Shown here in pieces: positions 31,898-40,757 of a stretch of 64,000 nucleotides of DNA. The notes under the pieces were generated by a model, which was not told the DNA's origin, ran no database searches, and saw only the letters and a program-made list of their open reading frames with translations. A program made the translations under genes and the position numbers. The stretch is from the NCBI RefSeq assembly GCF_036408795.1, contig NZ_JAZGJP010000003.1:127538-191537 (forward strand), given 5' to 3'. Positions within the stretch are counted from its first letter, which is position 1, and each line of letters begins with the position of its first letter. The stretch is from Olsenella_L kribbiana. Its GTDB lineage: Bacteria; Actinomycetota; Coriobacteriia; Coriobacteriales; Atopobiaceae.

Positions 31898-34576
31898 TTA
31901 CTCGACGTCGTCAGGCTCGAGCGGCTCGTCTTCGGAGCTTTCGGAGGAACCTGCCTCCTGCTCCTTCTTCCGGGCCTCGGAAGCGGCATCGTCGCGCTCT
32001 GCATAGAGCCTGTCGTCTGCCCCCACATCGACCTTCACGACATCGCCCTCGTGGAGCTTGCCGTCGATGATGAGGTTGGCGACATTGTCCACGACCTGGC
32101 GCTGGATCAGACGCTTCAGAGGACGTGCACCGAAGACCGGATCCAGGCCATCGAGAGCCAAGGACTGCTTTGCGGGGTCCGTGAGCTCGAGCACGATGCG
32201 GTCACGCTCGAGACGCTTGCGGACGTCCTTGAGCTGGATATCGACAATCTTCTCGATGTCTTCGAGTCCAAGCGGATGGAAGACCACGACGTCGTCGATA
32301 CGGTTCAGGAACTCGGGCTTGAACGTCTGGCGCAGGGCATTGTTGACCTGGCGCTGGACCTCTGCCGGGTCGCTCGATGCATTGGCACCGGCGATGTACT
32401 GGCTGCCCACGTTCGATGTCATGATGATGATCGTGTTCTTGAAGCTCACGACCCTGCCCTGGCCATCCGTGAGGCGGCCATCGTCCAGGACCTGGAGCAG
32501 GATGTTGAAGACATCAGGATGTGCCTTCTCCATCTCGTCGAGCAGGATCACGCAGTAGGGATGACGGCGTACGGCTTCGGTGAGCTGGCCACCTTCGTCG
32601 TAGCCCACATATCCAGGAGGAGCACCGATAAGACGCTGGACCGAGAACTTCTCCATGTACTCGGACATATCGATACGGACCAGTGCCTTCTCATCGTCGA
32701 AGAGGCACTCAGCCAGAGCCTTTGCAAGCTCCGTCTTGCCGACACCGGTAGGGCCGAGGAAGAAGAAGCTGCCGATAGGACGGTCAGGATCCGAGAGTCC
32801 CGCACGGCTGCGCCTGACAGCGGCTGCGACGGCACGCACGGCCTCGTCCTGCCCCACGACACGCTTGTGGAGCTCGGTCTCGAGGTTCCTGAGCTTGTCC
32901 ATCTCGCCCTGCATCATCTTGGACACAGGAATGCCGGTCCAGCTCGAAACGACCTCTGCGATCTCTTCCGAGGTGACCTCCTCTTTGAGGAGCCCTCCCT
33001 CTTCCTGCTTGGCATTGAGCGCCTTCTCTGCAGCGTCATACTGCTTCTGAAGGGCCGGAATCGTGGCATAGCGGAGCTCGGAGGCACGGGCCAGGTTGCC
33101 TTCGCGGGTGACGCGCTCCATCTCGGTCTTCGCGTCCTCGATCTGGCTCTTCAGGTCCTGCACCTTGTCGATGGCAGACTTCTCGTTCTGCCAGTTCGCC
33201 TTCATGCCATCAAGCTTCTCCTGGGTCTGGGCAATCTCCTTGCGGAGCGTCTTCAGGCGTTCCTTCGAAGCATCGTCCTCCTCCTTCATGAGAGCCTGCT
33301 CTTCGATCTGCATCTGCGTGAGCTGGCGATCTACTGCATCGATATCGGCAGGCATGGAATCGAGCTCCATGCGGAGCCTCGATGCTGCCTCATCGACGAG
33401 GTCGATGGCCTTGTCCGGCAGGAACCTGTCGGAGATGTAGCGGTTCGAAAGATCGGCGGCCGCAACAAGCGCCGAGTCCGTAATGCGGACGCGGTGGTGC
33501 TGCTCGTACTTGTCCTTGATGCCACGAAGGATTGAGATTGTATCCTCGACACTAGGCTCGCCGACCATGACAGGCTGGAACCTGCGGGCCAGAGCCTGGT
33601 CCTTCTCAATGTACTTGTGGTACTCGTCCAAGGTCGTAGCACCGATTGCGTGAAGGACGCCACGGGCCAGGGCCGGCTTCAGGATGTTGCCTGCATCCAT
33701 CGAGCCTTCCGTGGCACCGGCACCCACAATCGTGTGCAGCTCATCGATGAAGAGGATGATCTTGCCGTTCGACTTCTCGACTTCCTTGAGGACGCTCTTG
33801 AGCCTGTCCTCGAACTCGCCACGGTACTTGGCGCCAGCCACGAGCGCGCTCATATCGAGCTCGATGAGCTCCTTGTCGCGCAGGGTGGACGGCACATCGC
33901 CGTTAACGATACGCTGGGCCAGGCCCTCGACGATAGCGGTCTTGCCGACACCCGGCTCGCCGATCAGCACCGGGTTGTTCTTCGTACGCCTCGAGAGCAC
34001 CTGGATCGTGCGGCGGATCTCCTCCACTCGTCCTATGACAGGATCGAGCTTGCCCTGGCGGGCAAGGTCCGTGACGTTCCTGCCGTAGCGCTCGAGCGCC
34101 TCGAACTCAGGCTTTGCATCCTGCGATGTGACGCGGGAGTCGCCCCTGAGCTCTGTATAGGCCTCTTGGATGCGCTTTGCCGTGACGCCCGAAGCCTTCA
34201 AGATCGAACCTGCATCTGACTTGTCGTCAGCCAGCGCAATGAGCAGATGCTCGGATGTGACATACTGGTCATCCATCTTCGCTGCAATCTTCTCTGCGTC
34301 GTTCGTGAGGCGCACGAAGTCATTGCTCATGCCCATCTGAGAGCTGTCTCCCGATACCTTGGGAGCACGGGCGATTGCTTGGTCGGTCTGGTTCTGTATG
34401 CTCTTCGGGTCTGCGCCGACACGCTCGATGATGGCCGTGATGTTGCGCTCGCCGGAATCGAGCAGCGCCTTCAGCAGATGGATGGGCTCCAGAGCGCCAG
34501 CCTGCGCATCAACAGCCACACCCATAGCGCTCTGCAGCGCTTCCTGGGCCGTCACAGCCCATTTGTTGATGTTCAT
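31898..34576 (-). CDS. clpB: ATP-dependent disaggregase ClpB
   Basis: An 892-residue Hsp100 chaperone that rescues aggregated proteins with DnaK-DnaJ-GrpE. It has an N-terminal Clp-N domain, a first AAA+ module (GEPGVGKT Walker A), the long coiled-coil middle domain (about 410-530) and a second AAA+ module (GPTGVGKT, then the sensor region). The C-terminal tail is acidic. The start at 34576 (MNINKWA) has AGGTGA upstream; the longer frame is not credible. A heat-shock operator like those of dnaK and hsp20 lies 97 bases upstream. Confidence 0.97.
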   Translation of the reverse strand: MNINKWAVTAQEALQSAMGVAVDAQAGALEPIHLLKALLDSGERNITAIIERVGADPKSIQNQTDQAIARAPKVSGDSSQMGMSNDFVRLTNDAEKIAAKMDDQYVTSEHLLIALADDKSDAGSILKASGVTAKRIQEAYTELRGDSRVTSQDAKPEFEALERYGRNVTDLARQGKLDPVIGRVEEIRRTIQVLSRRTKNNPVLIGEPGVGKTAIVEGLAQRIVNGDVPSTLRDKELIELDMSALVAGAKYRGEFEDRLKSVLKEVEKSNGKIILFIDELHTIVGAGATEGSMDAGNILKPALARGVLHAIGATTLDEYHKYIEKDQALARRFQPVMVGEPSVEDTISILRGIKDKYEQHHRVRITDSALVAAADLSNRYISDRFLPDKAIDLVDEAASRLRMELDSMPADIDAVDRQLTQMQIEEQALMKEEDDASKERLKTLRKEIAQTQEKLDGMKANWQNEKSAIDKVQDLKSQIEDAKTEMERVTREGNLARASELRYATIPALQKQYDAAEKALNAKQEEGGLLKEEVTSEEIAEVVSSWTGIPVSKMMQGEMDKLRNLETELHKRVVGQDEAVRAVAAAVRRSRAGLSDPDRPIGSFFFLGPTGVGKTELAKALAECLFDDEKALVRIDMSEYMEKFSVQRLIGAPPGYVGYDEGGQLTEAVRRHPYCVILLDEMEKAHPDVFNILLQVLDDGRLTDGQGRVVSFKNTIIIMTSNVGSQYIAGANASSDPAEVQRQVNNALRQTFKPEFLNRIDDVVVFHPLGLEDIEKIVDIQLKDVRKRLERDRIVLELTDPAKQSLALDGLDPVFGARPLKRLIQRQVVDNVANLIIDGKLHEGDVVKVDVGADDRLYAERDDAASEARKKEQEAGSSESSEDEPLEPDDVE

Positions 34577-34672
34577 ATAGCACTCACCTCTCTTTGGAAT
34601 GGAAGGCATCTCTTCCAATCCGTCTTTCCTTTTCAGGTACTAGTGTTCCCGCATTGCCCCTCTCTCATACAT

Positions 34673-34695
34673 ATCTAAGTCATTTCATATCAGAT
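34673..34695. promoter_or_regulatory. Probable HspR-type operator upstream of clpB
   Basis: ATCTAA and TCAGAT (one mismatch to a perfect repeat) around an 11-base spacer. The left edge ATCTAAGTC is identical to the sites before dnaK and hsp20. It lies 97 bases before the clpB start. Confidence 0.6.
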
Positions 34696-34781
34696 TTTTT
34701 GTATCTCCATGACTCAGTCTTTGAGGGCTATCAGTAGTATCAGTGACGATAGATAGGGTCAGGAGGTTTCTCTCCTACGAA

Positions 34782-34807
34782 GGAAGGCAGCCGCGAGGCT
34801 GCCTTCC
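34782..34807 (-). terminator. Terminator of the dnaK-grpE-dnaJ-hspR operon
   Basis: GGAAGGCAGCC and GGCTGCCTTCC are perfect 11-base arms with a 4-base loop, 24 bases past hspR, followed by TTCG. Confidence 0.75.
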
Positions 34808-34831
34808 AAGCACGCTCGTATGCAGTTTTCC

Positions 34832-35287
34832 CTAGACGTCCCGATCTTCATCGACGTCGTCGTCCGCATCTGCCCCTGAAGAGAGGAGGCCGCGCATGAC
34901 CTGCTCTGCGGTCTGTCCCTTGTAGGGAGTAAGCGCCACTATCTTCTCGCGCATGCGGAGCTCGTGGACCTCGTCCTCGAGCTCGCGCACACGTTCTCTG
35001 AGCTCGTCTATCTCCTTGTTGCGCTTGTCTGCAACCTCGCGCATATCGAGGATGCGGATGACGCCTGCAAGGTTGATGCCTTCGTCCGTGAGCTTCGCGA
35101 TAAGGTTCAGGCGCTCGATATCTGCCTGGGAGTAGAGACGGGTATTGCCTCTCGAACGTCCCGGTGTCACAAGCCCCTTCTGCTCATAGACACGAAGCGT
35201 CTGGGGATGCATGCCGGTAAGCTCTGCGGCTACGCTGATCATGTAGAGCGGCTTGTTCTTCCCTGTACGGTCGTCACTGCGAGCCAT
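34832..35287 (-). CDS. hspR: Heat-shock repressor HspR (MerR family)
   Basis: A 151-residue MerR-type protein that represses heat-shock genes with DnaK as co-repressor in actinobacteria. The winged helix-turn-helix (YMISVAAELTGMHPQTLRVYE, then GLVTPGRSRGNTRLYS) is followed by a coiled coil and a polar, acidic tail. The start at 35287 overlaps the end of dnaJ by 14 bases; an ATG four codons earlier is an alternative. It is the last gene of the operon, so it is induced together with the chaperones it controls. Confidence 0.94.
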   Translation of the reverse strand: MARSDDRTGKNKPLYMISVAAELTGMHPQTLRVYEQKGLVTPGRSRGNTRLYSQADIERLNLIAKLTDEGINLAGVIRILDMREVADKRNKEIDELRERVRELEDEVHELRMREKIVALTPYKGQTAEQVMRGLLSSGADADDDVDEDRDV

Positions 35288-36248
35288 AGCGCTCCGCATC
35301 CTTTCTGTAGTCGCGGGTATCTGCGTCCTTCAGGGCCTGGAGTGCCTCGCGCTCCTTCTGCGTGAGCTTGCGAGGAACGGCAATCCTGATCGTGACGTAG
35401 AGGGCGCCCTTCTGTCCCTTGTGCTTCACATCAGGAGCGCCAAGATCGCGGAAGCGGAACGTCTTGCCATCCTGCGACCCTGCCGGGACCTTGAGACGCA
35501 CCGTCTCGCCCTGAGGCGTCGGCACATCGATGACAGAGCCCAGTGCCGCCTCATAGAAGCTCACCGGGAGCTCCATGCGGATGTCTGCGCCGTCACGCTT
35601 GAAGAGCGGATGCTCCTGCACGCGAGTCGTGATAACGAAATCGCCGCGCTCGCCGCCGCCGTAGCCATAGTCGCCACGTCCGCGGTAGCGGAGCTTGCCA
35701 CCGTCGACCGCACCTGCCGGAATCTTGACCGTGATGGTCTGCTTCTCCCCCGTCGAGGGAATCGTATAGGAGACCTTCCGTGTCGCACCCTTCAGGGCAT
35801 CCTCGAAGGGCACCTCGATTGTAGCGGTGAGGTCTCCGCCCTTCTGGGGCCTCGGCTCACGGCGCGTATTCCCTGCACCGCCGCCAAAGATCGTCGAGAA
35901 GTCGAAGCCATTGAAGGCTCCGTCTCCCGAACGGATATTGTCGAAGATATCGCCCCAGTCGACGCCCTGGCCGTTCGTGGTGTACGTATACGTCCTGTTG
36001 CGTCCGCCCGAGCCGCCGAAGTCTGCACCTGGGATGCCACCGAACATCAGGAGCTGGTCATACTCGCGGCGCTTGTCCGGATTGGACAGCGTCTCGTAGG
36101 CTTCCGAGAGCTCCTTGAACTTCTGCTCGTCGCCGCCGTTGTCCGGGTGGTACTTCACGGCAAGCTTGCGGAATGCCTTCTTGATCTCGTCCTGGGTGGC
36201 GTCACGCTTTACGCCCAGCACGTCGTAGAAGTTTCTCTTGTCAGCCAT
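35274..36248 (-). CDS. dnaJ: DnaJ-type co-chaperone without zinc finger (type II)
   Basis: A 324-residue J-domain protein that stimulates DnaK ATPase activity. The J-domain (1-70) has the HPD tripeptide in YHPDNGGDEQ. A Gly/Phe-rich linker follows, then the two C-terminal substrate-binding domains (GGDLTATIEVPFEDALKG). The four CxxCxGxG zinc repeats are absent, which makes it CbpA-like or type II. It sits between grpE and hspR, the place of DnaJ1 in other actinobacteria. Confidence 0.93.
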   Translation of the reverse strand: MADKRNFYDVLGVKRDATQDEIKKAFRKLAVKYHPDNGGDEQKFKELSEAYETLSNPDKRREYDQLLMFGGIPGADFGGSGGRNRTYTYTTNGQGVDWGDIFDNIRSGDGAFNGFDFSTIFGGGAGNTRREPRPQKGGDLTATIEVPFEDALKGATRKVSYTIPSTGEKQTITVKIPAGAVDGGKLRYRGRGDYGYGGGERGDFVITTRVQEHPLFKRDGADIRMELPVSFYEAALGSVIDVPTPQGETVRLKVPAGSQDGKTFRFRDLGAPDVKHKGQKGALYVTIRIAVPRKLTQKEREALQALKDADTRDYRKDAERYGSQ

Positions 36249-36285
36249 AAAGCTTCTCGCCCCCTTCTTCTCTTCTCATAGACAA

Positions 36286-36311
36286 GCGCCCGAACCCAAG
36301 GGCCCGGGCGC
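36286..36311 (-). promoter_or_regulatory. Hairpin between grpE and dnaJ
   Basis: GCGCCCG and CGGGCGC form a 7-bp stem in the 80-base grpE-dnaJ gap. Confidence 0.45.
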
Positions 36312-36328
36312 GCATCTGGTGTGGCCTC

Positions 36329-37060
36329 TTACTTTGCGCTGTCAGCCGCGCCATCCTTCTTCTCCTGCGGGCGCTTCTTCCCGCCGTAGGTGACTGTCAC
36401 CATTGCGGAACGGATGACCTTGCCTCCCATGCGGTAGCCCTTCTGGTAGACCTGGGAGACCGTGTCCTCATAGACATCGGCATTCTCCTCGCGTCCCACC
36501 GCCTGGTGCGTCAGGGGATCGAACGGCTCGCCTGCAGGATCGATGACCTCGACCCCCTCGCCGCCGAGCACCCCGAGCATCTTGGTGTGCACCGCCTGGA
36601 TGCCATCGGCAAACTGTGCAAGGTTTGCATCCTCGCCTGCCGTATTCTTCGCATGCTCGATGGCGCGCTCCATATCGTCAAGCACGGGGAGGAGCTTCTC
36701 CACGAGGCGCTCGTTTGCACGGGCGCGCTCGTTCGTGCGCTCCTGCTCGGTCCTCTTGCGGAAGTTCTGCCACTCTGCCTGGAGCCTCAGATACTTGTCC
36801 TGGGCCTCCTTGGCGGCATTCTCGGCCTTCTTCTGGCCTTCCTCTGCCGCGTCAAGCTTCTTGGCATACTCATCGCGCTCGGCTGCAAGCTTGTCGGCAT
36901 CCTTCTTGAGGTCGTCTGCCGCCGCCTGCTCGCCTGCCTTGATGGCAGCCTCGATCATATCCTGCTCTGACATGCCCGATGTGTCGGTCTTCTGGGCAGC
37001 ATCGGATGCACCCTTCTCAGGGCTTGCCTTCTTCTCATCGCTATCGATGGGCACCTTCAC
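36329..37060 (-). CDS. grpE: Nucleotide-exchange factor GrpE
   Basis: A 243-residue GrpE that releases ADP from DnaK. Long N-terminal charged coiled coil (about 20-130), then the conserved beta-wing part (MERAIEHAKN, GVEVIDPAGEPFDPLTHQAV, VSQVYQKGYRMGGKVIRSAMVTV). The start is GTG with AAGGAGG 5 bases upstream. The C-terminal Lys/Asp-rich tail is longer than usual. It is the second gene of the operon. Confidence 0.95.
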   Translation of the reverse strand: MKVPIDSDEKKASPEKGASDAAQKTDTSGMSEQDMIEAAIKAGEQAAADDLKKDADKLAAERDEYAKKLDAAEEGQKKAENAAKEAQDKYLRLQAEWQNFRKRTEQERTNERARANERLVEKLLPVLDDMERAIEHAKNTAGEDANLAQFADGIQAVHTKMLGVLGGEGVEVIDPAGEPFDPLTHQAVGREENADVYEDTVSQVYQKGYRMGGKVIRSAMVTVTYGGKKRPQEKKDGAADSAK

Positions 37061-37078
37061 GTCGCCCTCCTTCCAAGG

Positions 37079-37121
37079 CAGGGAAGGCGCAGAAGCTGTC
37101 CAAGCCTTCTGCGCTTCCCTG
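37079..37121 (-). promoter_or_regulatory. Strong hairpin between dnaK and grpE
   Basis: CAGGGAA-GGCGCAGAAG and CTTCTGCGC-TTCCCTG arms form a long, nearly perfect stem in the 74-base dnaK-grpE gap. It is placed to stabilise the dnaK mRNA end or reduce read-through, making more DnaK than GrpE. Confidence 0.6.
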
Positions 37122-37134
37122 ATTCAAATCAGAC

Positions 37135-39054
37135 CTACTCGGACTTCTTCTTGTCGTCGTCGACGACCTCGTAGTCGGCATCGACCACGTCGTCAGCAGA
37201 GCCGGACTGCTGCTGGGCGCCTGCAGCGTCTGCTGCACCAGCCGTCTGGGCATTGGTCGTGGAATACACGATCTCGGCGAGCTTGTGGCCCACATCCTGC
37301 AGCTTCTCGCCTGCAGCCTTGATAGCATCGATATCGGTGCCGTCAAGTGCCTTCTTGGCCTCTGCCACAGCGTCTTCGACCTGCTTCTTCATATCAGCAG
37401 GCACCTTATCGCCGAGGTCCTTGAGCGTCTGCTCCGTGCTGTAGGCAAGAGAGTCAGTCTGGTTCCTGACCTCGATCTCGTCCTTGTGCTTCTTGTCCTC
37501 TTCGGCGTGGGACTCTGCGTCCTTGACCATGCGGTCGACTTCGTCGTCAGAGAGAGCCGTGGAGCCAGAGATCGTGATCTGCTGGGACTTGCCGGTGCCC
37601 TTGTCCTTTGCCGTGACCTTCACGATACCGTTGGCATCGATATCGAACGTGACCTCGATCTGAGGGACGCCACGCGGTGCCAGAGGAATGCCGGTGAGCT
37701 GGAACTTGCCGAGCGACTTGTTGTCGCGTGCCATCTCACGCTCGCCCTGGAGGACATTGATCTCGACGGAGGTCTGGTTATCGGCTGCCGTGGAGTAGAT
37801 CTCGGTCTTGGAGGTCGGGATCGTCGTGTTGCGGTCAATCATCTTCGTCATCACGCCGCCCATGGTCTCGACACCGAGGGAAAGCGGGGTGACATCGAGA
37901 AGCAGGATGCCATTGACATCGCCGGTAAGGACGCCGCCCTGGACAGCTGCGCCATCAGCGACGACCTCATCCGGGTTCACGGACATGTTCGGCTGCTTGC
38001 CGGTCATCTGCTTCACGAGCTCCTGGACAGCAGGCATACGGCTGGAGCCGCCGACGAGGATGACCTCATCGACCTGGCTAATCTGGAGGTTCGCATCGCG
38101 GAGAGCCTTGGTCACAGGCTGCTTGCAGCGGTCGAGCAGGTCACGCGTGATGCGCTCGAACTCGGCACGCGTGAGCGTATAGTCGAGGTGCTTCGGGCCA
38201 TTGGCATCAGCGGTGATGAACGGAAGGTTGATCTGTGCCTGCTGGGCAGAGGAGAGCTCCTTCTTCGCATTCTCGCAGGCCTCCTTCAGACGCTGCAGTG
38301 CCATCGGGTCCTTGCGCAGGTCGATGCCGTTCTCCTTCTCGAACTTCTCTGCACACCAGTCGATGATGCGCTGGTCCCAGTCATCGCCACCGAGGTGGTT
38401 GTCGCCGTTCGTGGCGAGAACCTCGACGACGCCGTCTGCAAGGTCAAGCAGCGAGACATCGAACGTGCCGCCGCCCAGGTCGAAGACAAGCACCTTCTGG
38501 TCGACATTCTTCTTGTCGAGGCCGTAGGCAAGAGCTGCAGCCGTCGGCTCGTTCACGATACGCTTGACATCGAGGCCTGCAATCTTGCCTGCATCCTTCG
38601 TTGCCTGACGCTGTGCATCATTGAAGTAGGCAGGAACCGTGATGACAGCCTCGGTGACCGGCTCGCCGAGATACTTCTCAGCGTCTGCCTTCATCTTCGA
38701 GAGAATCATTGCGGAGATCTGCTCCGGCGTGTAGTCCTCTCCGTCAATCTCAACGACAGCACGTCCGCCGGTGCCGCTCTTCACGGTGTACGGAACGGTC
38801 TTCAGCTCGGAGCCAACCTCGTCGTAGCGGCGGCCCATGAAGCGCTTGATAGAGAAGACGGTGTTCTTTGGGTTGGTGACAGCCTGGTTCTTTGCTGCCT
38901 TGCCGACGATGCGGTCTCCGTCAGAACGGAAGCCCACAACGGACGGCGTTGTACGGTCGCCCTCGGCGTTAACGATGATGGTCGGCTCGCCGCCTTCAAG
39001 AACGGCCATAGCCGAGTTGGTTGTACCAAGGTCGATTCCCAGAATCTTTCCCAT
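37135..39054 (-). CDS. dnaK: Chaperone protein DnaK (Hsp70)
   Basis: A 639-residue Hsp70: N-terminal ATPase (GIDLGTTNSAMAV, VFDLGGGTFDVSLL, VGGSSRMPAV), the linker LLLDVTPLSLG and the substrate-binding domain, ending in a Lys/Asp/Glu tail. It folds nascent and stress-damaged proteins with DnaJ and GrpE. GGAAGGA lies 8 bases before the ATG. First gene of dnaK-grpE-dnaJ-hspR. A TATAAT element (39152-39157) and an overlapping heat-shock operator lie upstream. Confidence 0.98.
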   Translation of the reverse strand: MGKILGIDLGTTNSAMAVLEGGEPTIIVNAEGDRTTPSVVGFRSDGDRIVGKAAKNQAVTNPKNTVFSIKRFMGRRYDEVGSELKTVPYTVKSGTGGRAVVEIDGEDYTPEQISAMILSKMKADAEKYLGEPVTEAVITVPAYFNDAQRQATKDAGKIAGLDVKRIVNEPTAAALAYGLDKKNVDQKVLVFDLGGGTFDVSLLDLADGVVEVLATNGDNHLGGDDWDQRIIDWCAEKFEKENGIDLRKDPMALQRLKEACENAKKELSSAQQAQINLPFITADANGPKHLDYTLTRAEFERITRDLLDRCKQPVTKALRDANLQISQVDEVILVGGSSRMPAVQELVKQMTGKQPNMSVNPDEVVADGAAVQGGVLTGDVNGILLLDVTPLSLGVETMGGVMTKMIDRNTTIPTSKTEIYSTAADNQTSVEINVLQGEREMARDNKSLGKFQLTGIPLAPRGVPQIEVTFDIDANGIVKVTAKDKGTGKSQQITISGSTALSDDEVDRMVKDAESHAEEDKKHKDEIEVRNQTDSLAYSTEQTLKDLGDKVPADMKKQVEDAVAEAKKALDGTDIDAIKAAGEKLQDVGHKLAEIVYSTTNAQTAGAADAAGAQQQSGSADDVVDADYEVVDDDKKKSE

Positions 39055-39151
39055 GGTCTATTCCTTCCTTCGCTGCGGATTGCGTGCCCTCTGCACGTTG
39101 TGCCGCATTCCTTTTGCTTTACAGTCTCTATGATATCCCATCAATCCGATT

Positions 39152-39184
39152 ATTATACATAATCTAAGTCTCAAAACATTAGAT
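39152..39184 (-). promoter_or_regulatory. dnaK promoter with overlapping HspR-type operator
   Basis: On the minus strand a perfect -10 hexamer TATAAT (39152-39157) lies just downstream of the inverted repeat AATCTAA/TTAGATT (ATCTAA 39162-39167, TTAGAT 39179-39184, 11-base spacer). The repeat covers the spacer and -35 area, so a bound repressor would block RNA polymerase. It is 107-130 bases before the dnaK ATG. Confidence 0.65.
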
Positions 39185-39331
39185 TTTTTCTAGCAGACAC
39201 TGAAAGACTTCTTATCTGTGCCCACGCATGGTTTCTCATGGGAGCAATGTGCCCCTCATGCTGGGGAAAGACCGTGAGCCTAGCCGTACAATCAGATGCA
39301 GCAGAACAGGAACGAGTGCAGAGGAGAAGCC

Positions 39332-39907
39332 ATGAAGCTTCTGATCGCTTCCGATATCCACGGTGCCGCCAGATGGTGCCGCTCCCTCATGGACGAGATA
39401 GAGAAGGAGAGCCCGGAGCGCATCATCCTTCTGGGAGACCTCCTCTATCACGGGCCCAGAAACGACCTGCCCGAAGACTATGCCCCCAAAGAGGTCATAG
39501 CCATGCTCAATGGTATAAAGGATCAGGTCATCGCCGTACGCGGCAACTGCGAGGCAGAGGTAGACCAGATGGTCCTCCAGTTCCCCTGCATGGCAGACTA
39601 CGACGTGCTCTGGGATCCAGAAGCAGAGAACCCCATGACTCATGCCAAGGGCCAGGAGCTCTTCTTCACCCATGGGCATGTCTGGGGTCCTGGCATCCAC
39701 AACTCAGTGGATCATCTCCCAGAGCTTCCCAAGGGCTCTGCCCTGGTCTATGGACACACGCACAAGAAGGTCCTGGAGCCAGCACCAGGAAACCCCGATA
39801 TTCTCTGCTTCAATCCAGGCTCTGTCGGCATCCCCAAGGACGGCACCCACAGCTGTGGAATCTACAAGAGCGGAGCGTTCAGGCACTGCCTGCTCGAGGC
39901 AGAATAG
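39332..39907 (+). CDS. yfcE: YfcE/MJ0936-family metallophosphodiesterase
   Basis: A 191-residue calcineurin-like phosphodiesterase. Metal ligands are in ASDIHG near the start, LGDLLYHGPRN, VRGNCEAEVD, THGH and the closing GHTHKK. YfcE and its relatives cleave phosphodiester model substrates; the physiological one is unknown. GAGGAG lies 5 bases before the ATG. It is divergent from dnaK and ends before a terminator-like hairpin. Confidence 0.88.
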   Translation: MKLLIASDIHGAARWCRSLMDEIEKESPERIILLGDLLYHGPRNDLPEDYAPKEVIAMLNGIKDQVIAVRGNCEAEVDQMVLQFPCMADYDVLWDPEAENPMTHAKGQELFFTHGHVWGPGIHNSVDHLPELPKGSALVYGHTHKKVLEPAPGNPDILCFNPGSVGIPKDGTHSCGIYKSGAFRHCLLEAE

Positions 39908-39950
39908 CCAATCGGTCCATACAACCTATATATGAGCACAGCAGAGAAGC

Positions 39951-39984
39951 GCAGGCTGGCGGCAGGTACTACCAGCCTGCTTCC
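39951..39984 (+). terminator. yfcE terminator
   Basis: GCAGGCTGG and CCAGCCTGC form a 9-bp stem followed by TTCCT, 44 bases past the stop. Confidence 0.6.
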
Positions 39985-40159
39985 TGAATCGAGGGCCAAT
40001 CAGATGGAGCCTAGCTGTATCCGAAAGATATGTTTCTGCTTGCAGGCACCTGGTCTAAGACCAGAAAGGCGGGCAGCCATGGGCAAACCAGATCTCAATG
40101 AGAAGATCCTCGCCTTAGCATGCGTGATGGCGATGAGAGACTCAACTGGGCAGTAGGCC
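39985..40159. other. Intergenic stretch with no clear gene
   Basis: A short plus-strand frame ending in KILALACVMAMRDSTG has a weak upstream site and no recognisable domain. Nothing else stands out. Confidence 0.35.
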
Positions 40160-40700
40160 TTCCCTTCCTCCGACAAGCACAGCAAGCAATGCCCACGCCA
40201 GGAAGCTGATCAGGATTACAGACAGCCCTCTTGCCTGCGAGCCCGAGAATTTCTACGCTGTGGAGCATGATGTGGAACAGACCACCAATCAATTCCCATG
40301 GTAGATTGTCAAGCTGCGTGCAACATCTCTCTGTAGACCTCGTTGGCTGTCCTGCATCTCAGGACCTTCCTCGGTCTGCCGCCATCCGATGGTCATCATT
40401 CCTATCAAGACCGTCGTCCCTGCAGTAGCAAAAGCTGTAAACGCTGAGAACGCTCTCTCGAGTGACGGCTGCAGCACGCTGCAGGACATCCTCGATAACT
40501 ATGCGCCACAAACCCAAGTCGGGCCGTAGCAAGCACCTCCAGAGAGGCAATCCCTGGAACAAGGCTGAGGAAGAATACCACAGATTCTAAGAAGGTAGTT
40601 CGCGTGCTCGCGAGAGTAGAAGGCGTGCTGCCAATCGAATATGACCGCTCGCGCTGGTTCGACTGATAGGTTGGCAATCGCTGCTTCTTATACACGCTTT
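40160..40700 (-). pseudogene. Remnant of a small membrane-protein gene
   Basis: Minus-strand fragments in different frames have membrane-protein character: FLESVVFFLSLVPGIASLEV (about 40600), AFSAFTAFATAGTTVLIGMM (about 40440) and LSVILISFLAWALLAVLVGG (about 40190). They lie in order, separated by frame changes and stops, which is what a decayed multi-pass membrane protein would leave. The family cannot be named. Confidence 0.35.
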
Positions 40701-40757
40701 TTCATGCCAGAAGCGCCATCCAAAGCGCACTGCAGCAGACACGGGCAGACATGCTAT

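Noticed and set aside
34673..34695. CIRCE element for HrcA
   Set aside because: CIRCE is TTAGCACTC-N9-GAGTGCTAA; these repeats are different and an HspR gene is present.
37285..39162. 625-codon plus-strand frame antisense to dnaK
   Set aside because: Mirror frame; dnaK is unambiguous. Long antisense frames are expected in GC-rich DNA.
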